Part shown: positions 15,032-15,085 of the stretch, piece by piece | Position numbering within the stretch: position 1 is the first letter of the stretch | How the letters are laid out: each line of letters opens with the position of its first letter | The notes under the pieces: generated by a model | What the model was told of the DNA's origin: nothing | Seen by the model: only the letters and a program-made list of their open reading frames with translations | Databases searched by the model: none | Assembly (NCBI GenBank): GCA_052169645.1 | Contig: JBQNCA010000032.1 | Span: 1 to 15,085, forward strand | Direction: 5' to 3' | Origin: JAIKWW01 sp052169645 | GTDB lineage: Bacteria > Bacillota > Clostridia > Peptostreptococcales > Anaerovoracaceae | Length of the DNA: 15,085 nucleotides | Position numbers and translations under genes: made by a program

Positions 15032-15069
15032 AAACTGAAAAACAGCCACGCAGCAAGCTGCTGCAGTTT
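15032..15069 (+). terminator. Possible hairpin terminator after the acetyltransferase
   Basis: GCAGC at 15050-15054 pairs with GCTGC at 15060-15064 around a 5-base loop, and an outer AAACTG (15032-15037) could pair with CAGTTT (15064-15069), sharing one base. The T-tract is only three long before a C. The window ends soon after, so readthrough into further genes cannot be judged. Confidence 0.3.
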
Positions 15070-15085
15070 CTGTATACACTCTGCG

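Overview
The window looks like a chromosomal segment of a low-to-moderate GC Bacillota, most likely class Clostridia. The main reason is the order rqcH (yloA) / yicC (yloC) - gmk - rpoZ - coaBC, which matches the ylo locus of Bacillus subtilis and relatives. Strong AGGAGG-type ribosome binding sites and TTGA..-N17-TATAAT-type promoters agree with this. Genus is not resolved from sequence alone.

Left region (1 to about 5900): an accessory block. It opens with the last codons of an unidentified gene and a strong intrinsic terminator. A promoter follows, then a damaged energy-coupling-factor (ECF) transporter locus in which the first ~33 codons of an MptD/Trep_Strep-type S component run, out of frame, into the second nucleotide-binding domain of an ECF ATPase. 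The T component and the first ATPase domain are gone. Next come three apparently intact, tightly packed genes: an AraC-type regulator and two half-size ABC transporters, each with its own membrane and ATPase domains. Their ATA-x-x-DPENE D-loop resembles siderophore-handling pairs such as IrtAB and YbtPQ. About 480 bases with no convincing gene follow, holding three inverted repeats and then the promoter of a membrane-anchored SAM-dependent methyltransferase (5942-6733).

Middle region (6811-9220, minus strand): a two-gene unit of rqcH (NFACT protein of ribosome quality control) followed 16 bases later by a small metallo-beta-lactamase-fold hydrolase. Its promoter region is shared with the divergent yicC operon. 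The two -10 hexamers lie back to back and form the palindrome TATAATATTATA.

Right region (9388-12383, plus strand): the housekeeping operon yicC - gmk - rpoZ - coaBC (RNA turnover, GMP phosphorylation, RNA polymerase omega subunit, coenzyme A synthesis), nearly without gaps and closed by an intrinsic terminator. The remA gene often found between yicC and gmk, and the priA gene often found after coaBC, are absent at those positions.

Far right (12384-15085): a new transcription unit with a putative promoter and a ~130-nt leader able to form competing helices. It carries an acyl-AMP/CoA ligase of the ANL superfamily followed 2 bases later by a GNAT-type acetyltransferase with an extra C-terminal domain. 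The most promising points for novelty are this leader RNA and ligase-acetyltransferase pair, the ECF deletion beside an apparently intact siderophore-type ABC pair, and the bidirectional promoter.
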